Assembly: GCF_007821455.1 (NCBI RefSeq)
Contig: NZ_VIAE01000004.1
Location: forward strand, 1-40,003
Reading direction: 5' to 3'
DNA: 40,003 nucleotides
DNA from: Candidatus Phytoplasma pini
GTDB taxonomy: Bacteria; Bacillota_I; Bacilli_A; Acholeplasmatales; Acholeplasmataceae
The notes beneath the pieces were generated by a model. The model did not search any database and was not told the DNA's origin. It worked only from the letters and a program-made list of their open reading frames with translations. Position numbers and translations under genes: made by a program. Below are positions 26,311 to 34,727 of this stretch, in pieces (position 1 is the first letter of the stretch; the number at the start of each line of letters is the position of its first letter).

Positions 26311-26874
26311 TTAACGGTAAATGTCTTCATTATTTGGGACGACATGGATATTGTTGTTGTTGGATAACATATTATCATTTGTTTCTTTAGATTCATCCCA
26401 AAAGACAAAAATTTTTTCGATGGCGATTTTATATTTTAGAAGTTCTTCTAAAGTGCATTGATTACCTTTATCATCAGGATATTGTTCTTTAAAAGGATTT
26501 TTTCTAGATTTAACATAAACACCTAATAAACCTTCTGGTGGTGATTTAAAATGAAAAAAATTTTTTTTATCTTTATCATTATAATCATAGTTATATTCAT
26601 TATAACTAGGTTTTTCGAAAATACATGAAATATCGATACCATGAGAAGATTTTAATGTTTTTGAAATATCATCTTTATTTTTCACAAGATATTTAATTTT
26701 TTCTATTTCGGGTTGTTCGCTTAACCATTCGTTTCGGAGACTTTCATAATCAACAAGTTTGATTTCAGTTTTAATCTGACAATGAAAATAATTATGAGCA
26801 TGTATTTGTTTATTAAATAAAAATAAAATCAAAAATTGAATGATTAATAAAATTTTTTTTAAATATCTTAACAT
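26311..26874 (-). CDS. Secreted protein with one copy of the repeated domain
   Basis: 187 residues. A clear signal peptide: basic MLRYLKK, hydrophobic core 8-20, probable cleavage after IHA (residue 26). AAAGGAGG 7-8 bases before the ATG is a strong ribosome binding site. Residues about 55-160 match the domain repeated in the 24229-25767 product (SPPEGLLGVYVK ... CTLEELLK ... IEKIFVFWDE), followed by NIHVVPNN, which parallels SIHHVITD there. It lacks a membrane anchor after cleavage and should be released. The protein ends soon after the domain, so it may be a shortened relative of the larger one. Confidence 0.78.
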   Translation of the reverse strand: MLRYLKKILLIIQFLILFLFNKQIHAHNYFHCQIKTEIKLVDYESLRNEWLSEQPEIEKIKYLVKNKDDISKTLKSSHGIDISCIFEKPSYNEYNYDYNDKDKKNFFHFKSPPEGLLGVYVKSRKNPFKEQYPDDKGNQCTLEELLKYKIAIEKIFVFWDESKETNDNMLSNNNNIHVVPNNEDIYR

Positions 26875-27114
26875 TTGTTTACCTCCTTTATTATTTTAAA
26901 TAATATTATTTTATTTGATTTATGTTCAAAGAAATCTCGAAAAATGAATTTTGTTTGAAATAAAAAAGTCTTTCGAAAGAAAATAGATTAGAGTTGTATT
27001 TTGCTCAATAATTTTAATTGATTGTTTTAAATTAAAAGTTACTTTTTTAGTTTTTTGAAATAATTTTTATCCCTATTTCGAAATATAAAGATTTTTTAAT
27101 TTTTAGATTTTTGG

Positions 27115-28305
27115 TCATGATTTTTCGTTTTCGATTTTTTCAAGGATATTATCGTCTTGAGAAATGGTCATTTTGTAAGCTTTTTTTAAGTCTTCTTTGT
27201 TGATGTCGTTTCTTTTGGTTTCGCCTTGCCCGCGGTTTTGAGCGAAGATGGTGATGGTTGTTTTTAAGAGGTTTTCTAATGTGCGGTTGGTTTTTTTGAA
27301 TTCTTGGTCCGCAGGTAATCTTTCCAAAGCCTCGTTAATGACCTCATATAAATATTGTTTGGCTTCGTCAGAATACGGATTATTACGTTTTTTGATTAAA
27401 AATTCTAAAAATTGTTTTCTTTCTTCTTTGTTGCCTGGTTTTACTTCGATATTGTAAGTGAATCTTGATTTAATTGCTTCGTCGATTTGATCGATGTGGT
27501 TTGTCGCGCCAATAATGAAAATTGGTTTATTTGGATTGTTATCCATCGAAGTCATTTCGGTTTTGAATTGGTTAACCACATTGGCAATTTCGGAACCAGC
27601 TTCTAATGTGCTTAAATCAGTAAAGATTGTTTCACATTCATCTAAGAAAATAATCGATCCTTTGTTGTTGGCTGCTTCTTCGCGAGCATTTTCAAATAAA
27701 TCTTTGACAATTTGAGGGGCATCTCCTTTAAATTTTTGAGAAAATATGGAACTACTGATTTCAAAGAAAGGTAAATTACTTTCTTTGGCTAAAGCTCTTG
27801 CAAGAGTTGTTTTCCCAGTTCCTGGAATTCCATACATTAAGATGCCTAAGGGTGATTCAACTTCACCAATGTTGGCGTAGTTTTCTTTGTTCTTAAGATA
27901 ATCAATGAAACCATCTAAGGCTTGTTTTTCTTCTTTGAAACCGATTAATTTTTCGAAATTGGGAAATTTAGTGTTGTCTACTGGATGAAAACGTTTTTCT
28001 TCTTCAAATTTTTTTTGAATAGTAGATTTTTCAATGTTATCATTATCTAACGAAGGAGGTTGTGAAAGATTTGTTGATTCATTTTCATTTTCCTTATTTT
28101 CAATACTTTGTCGTTGTTGTTCAGAGTTTTTTGCTTTATTTTCAAGAAAGGATATTTCTTTTTCAATTTTTATTAAAATTTGGTGATGAATCCAAGCATA
28201 AGTTCCTATATAACAAAAAGCAAATAATAGAATAATTGTTAACAAATTATAAGTTGAAAAAGAGAGTTCTTTTTTAATTTTGTTTGTAGAATTTTCATTT
28301 TTCAT
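27115..28305 (-). CDS. Membrane-anchored AAA+ ATPase without a protease domain
   Basis: 396 residues from ATG 28305, chosen because AAAGGGGA lies 6 bases ahead; an in-frame ATG at 28335 falls within the upstream terminator hairpin region. One hydrophobic segment (about 19-37), then a coiled, polar linker (50-105), then an FtsH-related AAA module: Walker A GIPGTGKT (159-166), Walker B IIFLDECE (218-225), sensor GATN (266-269) and SRF arginine (281). There is no zinc protease motif. Related AAA+ ATPases and HflB proteases of 'Ca. P. mali' have been linked to virulence. Its function is likely unfolding or remodelling of proteins. Composition is less AT-rich than the flanking genes. Confidence 0.85.
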   Translation of the reverse strand: MKNENSTNKIKKELSFSTYNLLTIILLFAFCYIGTYAWIHHQILIKIEKEISFLENKAKNSEQQRQSIENKENENESTNLSQPPSLDNDNIEKSTIQKKFEEEKRFHPVDNTKFPNFEKLIGFKEEKQALDGFIDYLKNKENYANIGEVESPLGILMYGIPGTGKTTLARALAKESNLPFFEISSSIFSQKFKGDAPQIVKDLFENAREEAANNKGSIIFLDECETIFTDLSTLEAGSEIANVVNQFKTEMTSMDNNPNKPIFIIGATNHIDQIDEAIKSRFTYNIEVKPGNKEERKQFLEFLIKKRNNPYSDEAKQYLYEVINEALERLPADQEFKKTNRTLENLLKTTITIFAQNRGQGETKRNDINKEDLKKAYKMTISQDDNILEKIENEKS

Positions 28306-28323
28306 ATTAAATCCCCTTTTTAA

Positions 28324-28357
28324 AAACAAGACCAAGAAAATTTTTTCGGTCTTGTTT
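28324..28357 (-). terminator. Terminator between the secreted-protein gene and the AAA+ gene
   Basis: AAACAAGACC pairs with GGTCTTGTTT (10 bp); on the minus strand TTAAAA follows. It starts about 10 bases after the 28367 stop and ends just before the AAA+ gene's ribosome binding site, so it may attenuate rather than fully stop transcription. Confidence 0.75.
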
Positions 28358-28366
28358 AGTAATTAG

Positions 28367-28978
28367 TTAAGCTATATTAGTAATTGCATTTTTAATTGTT
28401 TGACTACCAGCGCCATAAGCTTTACCATTGGAATCGACTAATTCGTAATCACAAATTAAGTCTAATTTAGGGTTTTTAGCAGTAATAAAATCTTTTTGTT
28501 GGACTTTAATTTCAATTTTAAGTGTTCCAACGCCGCTGCTATCTAATTTCATTTGTGGACGTTTCGTTTCGTCGTAACTGTTGTTATCAACTTCTGAACC
28601 AACAAGAAAATATTTTTCTGGATCGTTAAAAGTGCTGTGCGTGTCGTATTTGAAAGCCACTTTTAATAAAAGGGGAGTCGTTGAAAGATCCATGCCGTTT
28701 GAGTTTAATGTTGCTTTGTGGTTGATTATGATCGCATGATCGTATTTTTGTTTGTTGAAATTAGGAATCGATAATGGTATAAGGGTTTTATCATTGTTAT
28801 TTCCGCCTGTTCGCGCAACATTGAAAACTGGAAATTCATTCTCATTCATTAATTTAATTTGTTCTGTTCTTTGACTCGTAAAATATTTTGTGATTGCATG
28901 AATTGAAGAGATTGTAAAAAACGAACAAATAATTATTAAAAAAATAATTTTAACTTTATTTTTGATTTGTGTTCTCAT
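28367..28978 (-). CDS. Secreted protein of unknown function
   Basis: 203 residues with a signal peptide: MRTQIKNKVK, hydrophobic core 11-23, probable cleavage after SSIHA (residue 28), the same IHA ending as the 26311-26874 protein. The mature part looks like a beta-rich domain (DHAIIINHKATL, TTPLLLKVAFKYD, GTLKIEIKVQQ, LDLICDYELVD) with no membrane anchor. Codon use is richer in G+C than in neighbours, as in the AAA+ gene that follows, which suggests that the two moved together. AAAGGA lies about 11 bases before the ATG. No family is recognised. Confidence 0.75.
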   Translation of the reverse strand: MRTQIKNKVKIIFLIIICSFFTISSIHAITKYFTSQRTEQIKLMNENEFPVFNVARTGGNNNDKTLIPLSIPNFNKQKYDHAIIINHKATLNSNGMDLSTTPLLLKVAFKYDTHSTFNDPEKYFLVGSEVDNNSYDETKRPQMKLDSSGVGTLKIEIKVQQKDFITAKNPKLDLICDYELVDSNGKAYGAGSQTIKNAITNIA

Positions 28979-29346
28979 TATTTTTATTTTCCTTTATTTT
29001 TTTCAATTCAATATTTAAATAAGCAAAATATATTACAATTAAAAAAATAAATAAAATAACCTATATAATAATATATTTTGATATTTTCTTATATTCTATT
29101 TTATTTAATTATATAAAATTTTACAATTTCTTTTTAAAATTAAACCATTATAAACGAAAATTTTTAAATATTTGAATTAATAATAAAAAAACAAATTTTT
29201 TATAAAATAAAATTAAAAATATAATAAAAAAATTATTAAATTAATTTAAATATTATTAATTTAATTTTTCACATAAAATTATTATTATATAGAAAAAAAT
29301 ATAAAAATCAACTTTTTTTGATAATTTAATCTATTTATTTATATAT

Positions 29347-29366
29347 TTTAGCATATATATGCTAAA
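29347..29366. repeat. 20-bp perfect palindrome
   Basis: TTTAGCATATATATGCTAAA, self-complementary with no loop and containing a GC pair in each arm, which makes it less likely to be pure A/T chance. Confidence 0.6.
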
Positions 29367-29754
29367 TTTATTGAAATTTTAATCAAAAAAATATTTTTAA
29401 TGAACAAAAAAATAAAATATATTTTATATGTTTAAATTTATTCTACAAAATAGAAAATAAAATTTCTTTTTACTAATTTTAAAAAAAATACCATAAAAAT
29501 AAAAATTGCCATTTTTCACTATATTATATAATTTTTTTATATTAATATATTTTAATAAAAATATTAAATCATTCAATTATAAAAAAAGATTACATATGTT
29601 ATATAATTATGTTGTATAAGTTGATTGATAAATGAAAATTAGGAAAAAAGATAAAGATAATGAAAAAAATCCAAAAATTATCATATTATTATATTTATTT
29701 ATCATTTTTAAATTTATTGATATAATAATCTAATAATTACTATGTATTATGGTA

Positions 29755-29779
29755 ATTATGATTATTTTATAATCATAAT
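29755..29779. repeat. Hairpin with 11-bp arms
   Basis: ATTATGATTAT, three T, ATAATCATAAT: a perfect stem-loop in the gene desert, with no adjacent gene to terminate. Confidence 0.55.
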
Positions 29780-29950
29780 ATTTGTATTTTGATAATTTAA
29801 TTTAAAATTAATTATATTATTTTTGATTATTTTATTTATCATAATTTCTATCTTTGATTTATGAAATATTTTATCATTATGAATGCACTCATATAATATA
29901 TATAATATAATAAGAATTTATAGTTATTTATGTGAGTTAAAGTTTATTCA

Positions 29951-29990
29951 GTTAATATATTGATAATATATATATTATCAATATATTAAC
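29951..29990. repeat. Perfect 40-bp palindrome upstream of the Bax-inhibitor-like gene
   Basis: The left half GTTAATATATTGATAATATA is followed directly by its exact reverse complement; no loop, no mismatch. It ends 50 bases before the ATG at 30041. Candidate operator, mRNA 5' hairpin or cruciform-forming site. Confidence 0.9.
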
Positions 29991-30040
29991 TTTATTTATC
30001 GAAATTGATTTAAAAATTGAAATTTTAAGGAGTTAAAAAC

Positions 30041-30829
30041 ATGTTAAATGAAAAAAATCCAAAAAGAAGTAATCTCTTTTTTAATAATTTGTTAAAAGAA
30101 ATTTCAGAAGAAAAAAATAAAAAATCTAACGAAATTATTTATTTGAAAACAAAAACAACATGTACACATTTATCTATTTTTGTTAAAACTTTATTTTTGT
30201 TTCTTTTGGTTTTTGTATCTGGTTTATTTGCTTTTTTCCTTTCGCCTGAAACAATTTCAATTTCTGCGATGACAAAAATAGGAATATTATCATTGATACA
30301 ATTTTTTTTGATAATAATAAGATGTTCTAAAAAATATTTTAGAAGAATAGCTATATTTTATTCTCTTATTGAAGGAGTTAATTTTGGTTTTATCTTGAGA
30401 TTATTAAATTATCATTATTCTAATATATTTTTTATATCTATAATTGCTTTATTATCTATTTGTTTATTATTTATCATTATTCATTCTTTACATGCTTATA
30501 ATATCATTGAGGTAAACAATAAAACTAGAATTTTCTTATCAATTTCTCTTTTTATTCTTTTTATAATTTATGTTTTGCAAATTGTATTTTTATCAAAATC
30601 TTTAGAACATTCATTTTTAGGTTTATTAATATCTGGTTTTGGTCTTTTTATTGCTTGTTTAACTTTGGCGGTTGATTTAGAAGATTCACGATATATAGTG
30701 CAACAGAGATTAAGTAAAGAATACGAATGGCGTATTGCGATGGGTTTTTTGATAACTTTTGTATTTATGTTTTGGCAAATAATACAAATATTAATTAGAT
30801 TAGGTTTTTTAAAAGAAAGAGAAGAATAA
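30041..30829 (+). CDS. Bax inhibitor-1/YccA-like integral membrane protein
   Basis: 262 residues, AAGGAG 8 bases before the ATG. A charged cytoplasmic N-terminus of about 45 residues, then seven hydrophobic segments. Features of the bacterial BI-1-like family are YSLIEGVNFGFIL after the third helix and the C-terminal DLEDSRYIVQQRLSKEYEWRIAMGFLITFVFMFWQII, where an acidic residue pair and KEYEW..A.G match the pattern DF..IE.....KE.EW..A.GL. Family members in bacteria include pH-sensitive calcium leak channels and FtsH modulators; a link to FtsH here is only a suggestion. Confidence 0.8.
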   Translation: MLNEKNPKRSNLFFNNLLKEISEEKNKKSNEIIYLKTKTTCTHLSIFVKTLFLFLLVFVSGLFAFFLSPETISISAMTKIGILSLIQFFLIIIRCSKKYFRRIAIFYSLIEGVNFGFILRLLNYHYSNIFFISIIALLSICLLFIIIHSLHAYNIIEVNNKTRIFLSISLFILFIIYVLQIVFLSKSLEHSFLGLLISGFGLFIACLTLAVDLEDSRYIVQQRLSKEYEWRIAMGFLITFVFMFWQIIQILIRLGFLKEREE

Positions 30830-30843
30830 GCCCAAAAATAAAA

Positions 30844-30882
30844 ACCAATAATGAATAAATTTTAATTTTATTCATTATTGGT
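30844..30882. terminator. Bidirectional terminator between convergent genes
   Basis: ACCAATAATGAATAAA pairs perfectly over 16 bp with TTTATTCATTATTGGT. T runs follow on both strands (ATCTAATTTTTTT on plus, TTTTATTTTT on minus). The right arm contains the stop codon of the YqaJ-like gene. Confidence 0.9.
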
Positions 30883-31470
30883 ATCTAATTTTTTTATAAA
30901 ATTTTTCATTTGTAAAAAAATATCATAAAAATTATGACATTTTTGATACATATCATCTATAAAGTTTTTGTTTTTGAAAATTTCTTTTACTTTAAGATTT
31001 TGATAAGTCTGATACACTAAAAAAAATGCTTTATCAGCTTCAGAACAATAAAGTTGAGCTTGAATTTGTGCATAGTAAAATATGGGTATTCTATCATTCA
31101 TAATAAAATTTTGCCAAGTAGATGTATTTAACGAAATAGGGCATTTGATTTCTAAAATAGTTTGAGAATCTTTATGCCAGCCATCTAAAGAGGCTGAAAA
31201 AAAATTTTTAACAAAAACAGCAGGTTGAAATTTTGTTTTGTTAATTTCATTAAATAAATTACGCGCTTCTGGTTCTAAAGTTCTTCCGTGATACATAGCT
31301 TTATTATCTTTAATTTTTTCACCGAAAAGTTTTCTTTTTAAAAGGTTTTGTTTAGTTTCAAAAGGATTTAAATCCATAATAATAGATACTTCAGAAGCAT
31401 TAATGTAATTTTGTCTATGTTTATGCCATTCATTCGAGTTTTGTTTTAAATTTATATTAAAATGATTCAT
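30868..31470 (-). CDS. YqaJ-type (lambda exonuclease-like) nuclease
   Basis: 200 residues from ATG 31470, which has AAAGG 9 bases ahead; the open frame extends 38 codons further upstream without support. The YqaJ/lambda-exonuclease pattern is clear: NEWHKHRQNYINASEVSIIM (family: W...R...ITAS), AMYHGRTLEPEA, the nuclease core D97 and E107-I-K109 in SLDGWHKDSQTILEIKCP, and YYAQIQAQLYC. In phages it digests one DNA strand and works with a single-strand annealing protein; none is seen nearby. Probably a domesticated or residual prophage gene. Confidence 0.85.
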   Translation of the reverse strand: MNHFNINLKQNSNEWHKHRQNYINASEVSIIMDLNPFETKQNLLKRKLFGEKIKDNKAMYHGRTLEPEARNLFNEINKTKFQPAVFVKNFFSASLDGWHKDSQTILEIKCPISLNTSTWQNFIMNDRIPIFYYAQIQAQLYCSEADKAFFLVYQTYQNLKVKEIFKNKNFIDDMYQKCHNFYDIFLQMKNFIKKLDTNNE

Positions 31471-31596
31471 AAATATATACCTTTGTTTATATATTTTTTT
31501 TAGATAAAAAACGCCATATGTTTCAATATGATGTAAAATAAGAATATATAATAAATCAATAAAATAAAATCGATATTTTATCAAACAATTATTTTT

Positions 31597-32370
31597 TTAA
31601 GAAATATCAAGAGAAAATAATTTTTGAACGTTAGATGTAGTTTGTTGAGCTACTTTTTCTAAAGTTATATTTCTTAAAGAAGCGATTTTTTCAGCTATTA
31701 TTTTAATAAATGCAGGTTCATTTCTTTTTGATTTTTCGATAGGATAAGGAGTTAAAAAAGGAGAATCTGTTTCTAAAAAAATATTTTCTAGAGGAATATA
31801 TTTAGCAATCTTGTGGGCTTCAAGAGCTTTTTCATAAGTAATAATACCACCAATGCCTATATAAAATCCTAATTCTATAGCTTTTTTAGCTTCTTCAAAA
31901 GAAGTAACTAAACAATGAAATACTCCACGAAGACGATTTTTGTAAGGAAGTAAAATTTGATATAATTCTTCAAAAGATTGTCTTGCGTGCAAAATCAAAG
32001 GTAAATTATATTTTAAAGCTAAATTAATTTGGATTTCAAGATTTTTTTTTTGTATATTTAAAGAATCTTTTTCATGACATAAATCTAATCCAATTTCTCC
32101 AATCGCTATAATTTGAGAATTTTTTTTTTTTAAATATTTTTCTATATTTAAAGGATTTTCATTTTGCCAATAACAAGGGTGAATACCTACAGCAACTTTA
32201 ATAAAAGAATGTTTTGAAGCTAATTCAATAGCTTTTATATTTGTTTTTTGATCTAAACCAGGAACAATAAAATATTTAACATTATTAGAAAAAGCTCTTT
32301 GGATAACATTATTTAAATCTTTATCAAATATTTTTAAATTAAGATGTGCATGAGTGTCAATTAATAACAT
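31597..32370 (-). CDS. tatD: TatD-family metal-dependent DNase
   Basis: 257 residues from ATG 32370 (GAAAG 8 bases ahead; an upstream in-frame TTG at 32385 is unlikely). Metal ligands of the family are visible: DTHAHLN at 5-11, GEIGLDLC (Glu), LILHARQS (His), GVFHCLV (His) and ETDSPFLTP (Asp). TatD proteins are 3'-5' exonucleases in repair and DNA degradation. Lies 126 bases upstream of the YqaJ-like gene on the same strand. Confidence 0.95.
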   Translation of the reverse strand: MLLIDTHAHLNLKIFDKDLNNVIQRAFSNNVKYFIVPGLDQKTNIKAIELASKHSFIKVAVGIHPCYWQNENPLNIEKYLKKKNSQIIAIGEIGLDLCHEKDSLNIQKKNLEIQINLALKYNLPLILHARQSFEELYQILLPYKNRLRGVFHCLVTSFEEAKKAIELGFYIGIGGIITYEKALEAHKIAKYIPLENIFLETDSPFLTPYPIEKSKRNEPAFIKIIAEKIASLRNITLEKVAQQTTSNVQKLFSLDIS

Positions 32371-32474
32371 ATTTTTTACTTTCAAAAATTTTTCTATTTT
32401 AAATTTTTATTAATATTTGTTTAAATTTGATAAAAATATTAATTATATTTTATAAAATCAAAAAAAATAATTAA

Positions 32475-32499
32475 AAACCCACAAAAAATATATGGGTTT
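32475..32499 (-). terminator. Terminator of the pyruvate dehydrogenase operon
   Basis: AAACCCA pairs with TGGGTTT (7 bp); on the minus strand TTAATTATTTTTTT follows. Starts 17 bases after the lpd stop codon. Confidence 0.75.
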
Positions 32500-32516
32500 C
32501 GAACTAAATGTTTATT

Positions 32517-33896
32517 TTATATATGGATAGGTTTATCGATTACACCTAAAACAGTTTCTAATGTTAATTCTGATAAAGTAGGGTGCGGGTGAATAGTATG
32601 TGCTACATCATAAGCTGTTGCGTTAAATTCCATAGCTAAGCCAATTTCACTAATTAAATCAGTTGCATTATATGCTAAAATATGCATTCCTAAAATTTTT
32701 AAATTTTTTTGTTCAACAATAATTTTAGCAAAACCTTCTGTTTCGCCATCAACTAAAGCTTTGCCTATTGCGGAAACAGGAAATTTAAAAGTTTTATAAC
32801 TAATATTTTTTTGTTTTAATTGTTCTTCTGTGAAACCTATGGAAGCGATTTCAGGAAAACCATAAATACAAGAAGGAATATGGTCATAATTCATAGGTTT
32901 TAAATGTAATGTTTGTTCTAAAGCATGAAAAACAGCTACAATTCCTTCGTGGGTAGCTACATGAGCTAACATAAATTTACCATTAACATCGCCAATAGCA
33001 TAAACATCTTCTACAGAAGTTTTTAAAAAATTATCGGTAACAATTCCTGATTTCTCTGTAACTAAATTTAATTTTTCAATCCCTTTTAAATTAGGTTTAT
33101 TCCCAATAGCTAATAAAATAATATCAGCTTTTTCTTGTTTTTGTTCGTTTTTATATAAATAATGAACTTCTCTATCTTTAACTAAATTCACTTGTGATTC
33201 TGTAAAAATTTTAATACCGTTTTTAATTAATTTTTGAGTATAAGTATTGATAATATCTTTATCCATAGTATTTAAAATACTATTTTGTTTTTCTATAATA
33301 ATAACTTCAGAACCAAACTTATTAAAAATAGTTGCGAATTCAACACTAATGACTCCGCCACCAATAATTATTATTTTTTTTGGATATTTATCTAAATTGA
33401 CTATTTCTTTACTAGTGTAAAGTGTTCCTTTTTGATATGCTTCTTGAACTCCTTGGATTGGAGGAATTAAAGCACTTGCACCAGTCGCTATAATAAGTTT
33501 TTTCGTTTTTAAAATTTTTTCATTTACTTTAATTTGATGAGGAGTTAAAGCTTCAGCAAAACCATGATAAACATCAATTTTATTTTTTTTTAATAAATGA
33601 TTAATACCATTTATTAATTGTTTTACTATTTTATTTTTACGTTCTAAAACTGAAAGCCAATTAAAATTTATAGTTACTGAAGCATTAATACCAAAATTAG
33701 AAGCATTGTTTAAAAAATGAAAAATTTTAGCGCTTTTGAGATAAGCTTTGGTAGGGATACAACCATAATTTAAACACATTCCGCCTACTTTGTGATCTTC
33801 AATTAAAGCCACTTTAGCCCCCAATTGAGATGCTTTAATAGCAGCAACATAACCACCAGGACCGCTACCTATAACTAAAATATCATATTTCAACAT
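32517..33896 (-). CDS. pdhD: Dihydrolipoamide dehydrogenase (E3)
   Basis: 459 residues. FAD-binding VIGSGPGGYVAAIKASQLG (8-26), redox disulphide CLNYGC (C41/C46), NAD-binding IIGGGVISVEFATIF, a second FAD segment (DVYAIGDVNG) and the C-terminal catalytic His-Glu region HTIHPHPTLSE. It reoxidises dihydrolipoyl groups with NAD+. Last gene of the pdhA-pdhB-lipoyl-E2-pdhD series. There is no N-terminal lipoyl domain, unlike some Mollicute E3 proteins, which matters because the only lipoyl domain seen is the separate small protein. Confidence 0.97.
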   Translation of the reverse strand: MLKYDILVIGSGPGGYVAAIKASQLGAKVALIEDHKVGGMCLNYGCIPTKAYLKSAKIFHFLNNASNFGINASVTINFNWLSVLERKNKIVKQLINGINHLLKKNKIDVYHGFAEALTPHQIKVNEKILKTKKLIIATGASALIPPIQGVQEAYQKGTLYTSKEIVNLDKYPKKIIIIGGGVISVEFATIFNKFGSEVIIIEKQNSILNTMDKDIINTYTQKLIKNGIKIFTESQVNLVKDREVHYLYKNEQKQEKADIILLAIGNKPNLKGIEKLNLVTEKSGIVTDNFLKTSVEDVYAIGDVNGKFMLAHVATHEGIVAVFHALEQTLHLKPMNYDHIPSCIYGFPEIASIGFTEEQLKQKNISYKTFKFPVSAIGKALVDGETEGFAKIIVEQKNLKILGMHILAYNATDLISEIGLAMEFNATAYDVAHTIHPHPTLSELTLETVLGVIDKPIHI

Positions 33897-33926
33897 AATT
33901 TTATTACCTTAATCCAATAAATTTTT

Positions 33927-34679
33927 TTAAAAAATATGATTTTCTAATATAGTTGTATCATTTAAAAGTGATGTAATTTTATTTAAAAATCTTACAGCAT
34001 TTGCTCCATCTATTATACGATGATCAACTGTTATAGAAAGATGCAGAACATTTGCAATATAAATTTCTTCGTTTTTAACCATTGGTTTTTTCAGGATTTT
34101 CCCAATACCTAAAATAGCCAATTCAGGATGATTAACAATTGGTGTTCCATATAAAGCTCCAATTGAACCATAATTACTTAAGGTAAAAGTACCTTTTTGA
34201 ATATCTTCCAATTCTAATTTCTGATCTATAGTTTTTTGAACTATTTGTTGAATTTTTTGAGCCAATTCAATAATGGTTAATTCTGCAATATTTTTAATGT
34301 TAGGAGCTATAAGACCACTTTTTGTATCTATAGCTATTCCTAAATTAATTTTTTTTTTCAAAATTATTTCATCTTTTTCATCATCAAAACTAGCATTAAA
34401 TAAGGGGAATTCTTGCAAAGCTAACGAAACTGCTTTAGCAATAAAACACATATAAGTTAATTTAACGTTTTTTTCTTGTGCTAATGGTTGTATTTTTTTT
34501 CTAAGATCAACTAATTTATCAATATCTACTTCATCTATTAAAGTAGTTTCAGGAATTATAGTTTTAGCAATAATCATTTTTTTTGCAATTGTTTTTCTTA
34601 AACTAGAAATTTTTATTATTTCTACATCATCTGATATTTTTTCTTTTGAATTAATTTTTTTATTATCATCTTTAGACAT
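33927..34679 (-). CDS. pdhC: Pyruvate dehydrogenase E2, catalytic domain only
   Basis: 250 residues. After a charged 20-residue head comes the acetyltransferase domain: SSLRKTIAKKM, IPETTLIDEVDIDKL, NLGIAIDTKSGLIAPNIKN, TFTLSNYGSIGALYGTPIVN and the active site DHRIIDGA (H220, D224). It transfers acetyl groups to CoA and builds the E2 core. Usual E2 proteins start with one or more lipoyl domains and a peripheral subunit-binding domain; here the lipoyl domain is in the preceding gene and no subunit-binding domain is recognisable in either. It has its own AAGGAG 11 bases before the ATG, so this is a real separate gene, not a sequencing frameshift. Confidence 0.92.
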   Translation of the reverse strand: MSKDDNKKINSKEKISDDVEIIKISSLRKTIAKKMIIAKTIIPETTLIDEVDIDKLVDLRKKIQPLAQEKNVKLTYMCFIAKAVSLALQEFPLFNASFDDEKDEIILKKKINLGIAIDTKSGLIAPNIKNIAELTIIELAQKIQQIVQKTIDQKLELEDIQKGTFTLSNYGSIGALYGTPIVNHPELAILGIGKILKKPMVKNEEIYIANVLHLSITVDHRIIDGANAVRFLNKITSLLNDTTILENHIF

Positions 34680-34727
34680 AAGAACTTTAACTCCTTATTT
34701 TATATTATTCAAATATTAATTATTTTT

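Larger units (their letters stand above)
28979..30040. other. 1-kb gene desert with palindromes
   Basis: Very A/T-rich, no supported gene. It contains a 20-bp palindrome (29347-29366), an 11-bp-arm hairpin (29755-29779) and a perfect 40-bp palindrome (29951-29990), the last just upstream of the Bax-inhibitor-like gene. Promoters for the divergent flanking genes must lie here but cannot be picked out with confidence. Confidence 0.6.

Noticed and set aside
27248-27715. Two plus-strand ORFs (69 and 73 aa) opposite the AAA+ ATPase
   Set aside because: They arise from the reverse strand of the less AT-rich ATPase gene; no ribosome binding site.
34273-34455. 60-aa plus-strand ORF opposite the E2 catalytic gene
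   Set aside because: Antisense shadow of a conserved enzyme.
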